Shown here: positions 62,284 to 64,000 of the stretch, piece after piece
Position numbering within the stretch: position 1 is the stretch's first letter
Layout of the letters: every line of letters starts with the position of its first letter
Source: GCA-2861595 sp035526335
GTDB lineage: Bacteria > Actinomycetota > Acidimicrobiia > Acidimicrobiales > GCA-2861595
Reading direction: 5' to 3'
Assembly: GCA_035526335.1 (NCBI GenBank)
Contig: DATLCN010000055.1
Location: 16,905 to 80,904 of the forward strand
DNA: 64,000 bases
The notes under the pieces: generated by a model
Databases searched by the model: none
What the model saw: the letters and a program-made list of their open reading frames with translations, nothing else
What the model was told of the DNA's origin: nothing
Made by a program: the position numbers and the translations under genes

Positions 62284-63567
62284 TCAGGGTTCGAAGCGGA
62301 GCAGGTGGTGGTCTCGCCTGCCCTTGCGGAGGATCACGTAGCGGTCGTGAAGGAGGTCCCTGGCGGTCAGCACCTGATCGGGATCGGCTACCCGGCGGTT
62401 GTTGACGTAGGCCCCGCCCTGGTCGATGGCCCGCCGGGCCGCCGACTTCGACGGCGTCATCTCCGTCGCCTGCAGCGCCTCGACCAGCGTGAGGCCCGGC
62501 CCGTCCAGCGAGGAGCGGGGCACGGTCGTGGCCGGCGCCTCAGCCACCACCTCCAGAAGGGTGGCCTCGTCGAGGGTGGCAATGTCCTCGCTGAACAGCA
62601 CCGTGCCGGCGTGGGCGGCGCGATCGGCCTCAGCATCACCATGAACCAGTGAGACCACGGCGTGGGCCAGCGCCCGCTGGGCGTCCCGGCGTTCAGGGTG
62701 GGCGGCCGTGGCTGCGTCGAGCTCCTCGATCCGCTCCCGCGGCAGCAGTGTGAGGGCGCGTAGGAGCGAGCCTGCCTGCGCGTCGGCGGTGTTCACCAGG
62801 TACTGGTAGAGCCGGTAGGGACTCGTGTGGGCGGCATCCAGCCAGACGGCGCCGGCCTCGGTCTTGCCCAGCTTGGCCCCATGCCCGTCCGTGAGGAGCG
62901 GCGTGGTGAGGCCGTGCACCTGCTCGCCGCGGACCCGCCGCACGAGGTCGGCGCCCATCACGATGTTGCCCCACTGGTCGCTGCCACCCATCTGGAGCCG
63001 GCAGCCGTAGGCATCGAAGAGATGGAGGAAGTCGTAGGCCTGAAGGAGCATGTAGCTGAACTCGGTGTAGGAGATGCCCTGCTCCCGCTCCTCGAGCCGG
63101 GCCCTGACCGACTCTTTGGCGATCATGGTGTTGACGGTGAAGTGCTTGCCGACGTCGCGGAGGAACTCGAGCAGGCCCACCGACCACAGCCACTCCCCGT
63201 TGTCCAGGAGAAGGGCGCCGGCATCGAAGTCGAGGAACCGCTCCAGCTGGGCACGGATCCCGACCAGGTTCGCCTCCAGCTGGTCCACGGTGAGAAGGGA
63301 GCGCTCGGCGCTCTTGCCGCTCGGGTCCCCCACCAGCCCGGTGCCACCGCCGGCCAGCGCGATGGGTTTGTGTCCGGCCTGCTGCAGGCGCATGAGGTTG
63401 AGAATGCCGGCCAGGTTCCCGAGCTGGAGGCTGTCGGCTGACGGATCGAACCCGATGTAGCCGGTGAGCGACTCCTTGTCGAGCAGCTGGCCCAGTCCCG
63501 GACCGGTGACCTGGTGCACCAGTCCCCGCCACTGGAGGTCCGCGAGCAGCCCCGGGGTCATGTCCAT
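62284..63567 (-). CDS. tyrS: Tyrosyl-tRNA synthetase
   Basis: A 427-residue class-I aminoacyl-tRNA synthetase. YIGFDPSADSLQLGNLAG is at the place of the HIGH motif but reads QLGN, with His replaced twice; ALAGGGTGLVGDPSGK and QMGGSDQWGNI form the Tyr pocket, and GAKLGKTEAGAVW is the KMSKS equivalent. The C-terminal S4 domain (SKSAARRAIDQGGAYVNNRR) binds tRNA. Start ATG 63567 or 63561. It is divergent from the 63606 gene. Confidence 0.95.
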   Translation of the reverse strand: MDMTPGLLADLQWRGLVHQVTGPGLGQLLDKESLTGYIGFDPSADSLQLGNLAGILNLMRLQQAGHKPIALAGGGTGLVGDPSGKSAERSLLTVDQLEANLVGIRAQLERFLDFDAGALLLDNGEWLWSVGLLEFLRDVGKHFTVNTMIAKESVRARLEEREQGISYTEFSYMLLQAYDFLHLFDAYGCRLQMGGSDQWGNIVMGADLVRRVRGEQVHGLTTPLLTDGHGAKLGKTEAGAVWLDAAHTSPYRLYQYLVNTADAQAGSLLRALTLLPRERIEELDAATAAHPERRDAQRALAHAVVSLVHGDAEADRAAHAGTVLFSEDIATLDEATLLEVVAEAPATTVPRSSLDGPGLTLVEALQATEMTPSKSAARRAIDQGGAYVNNRRVADPDQVLTARDLLHDRYVILRKGRRDHHLLRFEP

Positions 63568-63593
63568 CGCCTGCAGCCTGCCACGCCGGCACC

Positions 63594-63599
63594 TACCAT
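63594..63599 (+). promoter_or_regulatory. Putative -10 element before the glycosylase gene
   Basis: TACCAT ends six bases before GTG 63606. Confidence 0.4.
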
Positions 63600-63605
63600 C
63601 GAGCG

Positions 63606-64000
63606 GTGCCAGAGCGCAGGTTCCGGCCACCGCACCCGGTGGACCTGTGCCTCACCCTGGGGCCGTTGCGCCGTGGTCGGGGTGACCCGACCATGCGGAT
63701 CGACCACGGCGACGCCTGGCGGGCGACGCGGACGCCCGCCGGCCCAGCGACTGTGCACCTGTCGTGCCGAGGGGGTGAGGTGACGGCGCGGGCGTGGGGG
63801 CCGGGGGCCGAGTGGGCCCTGGAGAACGCGCCGGCACTCGTCGGAGCCCTCGACGACGACAGCAGCTTCGAGCCCTGCCATGCGGTGCTGGTGGATCTGC
63901 GCCACCGGCTCACCGGCCTGCGCATCCCCCGCAGCGGAAGCGTGGTCGAAGCCCTTGTGCCGACCATCATCGAGCAGAAGGTGACGACGGTGGAGGCGAG
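63606..64000 (+). CDS. AlkA-like DNA-3-methyladenine glycosylase, 5' part
   Basis: The first 131 codons of a gene cut by the window end, open from GTG 63606 without a stop. The N-terminal pattern (LCLTLGPLRRGRGDPTMRID, DAWRATRTPAGPATVHLS, VTARAWGPGAEWALENAPAL, LVPTIIEQKVTTVEA) matches the actinobacterial AlkA/HhH-GPD glycosylase-type proteins; the catalytic helix-hairpin-helix lies beyond the window. It would remove alkylated bases from DNA. The family call is from memory. Confidence 0.8.
   Translation, partial: MPERRFRPPHPVDLCLTLGPLRRGRGDPTMRIDHGDAWRATRTPAGPATVHLSCRGGEVTARAWGPGAEWALENAPALVGALDDDSSFEPCHAVLVDLRHRLTGLRIPRSGSVVEALVPTIIEQKVTTVEA

Overview
The window is GC-rich, gene-dense DNA from an actinobacterium. 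The Pup-proteasome set (pup, dop, prcB, prcA, ATPase, pafA), helY-tatC-tatA, fbiC (coenzyme F420), opcA, MarP-like protease, trmI and the actinobacterial families DUF4193, DUF3151 and DUF3866 all point there. The gene mix resembles class Acidimicrobiia more than mycobacteria or streptomycetes; that placement is inference. No rRNA, tRNA, CRISPR array or insertion sequence was found. Coding covers almost everything, with one gap above 300 bases (7214-7568).

Layout. 1-7.2 kb: end of gcvPB, a sortase-type surface protein, a lone response regulator, a tyrosine recombinase with a structured inverted repeat upstream, a PH-like protein, an RGG/proline-rich protein and a four-gene operon (DUF4193, helical protein, GNAT, NUDIX). 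7.5-11.6 kb: two LysM cell-wall hydrolases, a double-domain ThyX-like protein and an orphan lipid-kinase C-terminal domain. 11.6-15.9 kb: zinc ribbon-TM protein-tatA-tatC-helY. 16-21.7 kb: histidine kinase, GDPD, lepB, DUF3866, pafA. 21.7-27.5 kb: prcA, prcB, pup, dop, proteasome ATPase and a divergent ferredoxin. 27.5-33.2 kb: MarP-like protease, trmI, small membrane proteins, dacB, TetR, a small protein and a FIST-domain relic. 33.2-41.9 kb: a tightly packed pentose-phosphate operon tkt-tal-pgi-gnd-zwf-opcA-pgl. 41.9-52.4 kb: a CooC-like ATPase with an in-frame TGA, metallophosphoesterase, ppc, fbiC, LOG-family protein, M20 peptidase, Cys-rich protein. 52.4-64 kb: anchored TIM-barrel protein, RNase D, two divergent AI-2E-family membrane proteins, gamma-carbonic anhydrase, putA, DUF3151, HIT protein, tyrS and the start of an AlkA-like glycosylase.

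How it works together. The proteasome block holds the complete pupylation cycle: Dop deamidates Pup-GGQ, PafA ligates it, the ATPase (C-terminal GQYL) feeds PrcAB. The tkt-to-pgl operon holds both arms of the pentose phosphate pathway plus the G6PD assembly factor, producing NADPH and sugar phosphates; ppc and putA add anaplerosis and proline catabolism.

The observation most worth pursuing is the CooC-like ATPase (41932-42777). Its frame is uninterrupted except for one TGA exactly where CooC proteins have the first Cys of their CxC metal-binding motif, and a small hairpin of bacterial-SECIS geometry follows. It is a selenocysteine candidate. A second window-wide pattern is a TANNNT hexamer, mostly written GGTA(C/G)NNT, lying 5-10 bases before about seventeen start codons: leaderless promoters, two of them palindromic and shared by divergent genes.
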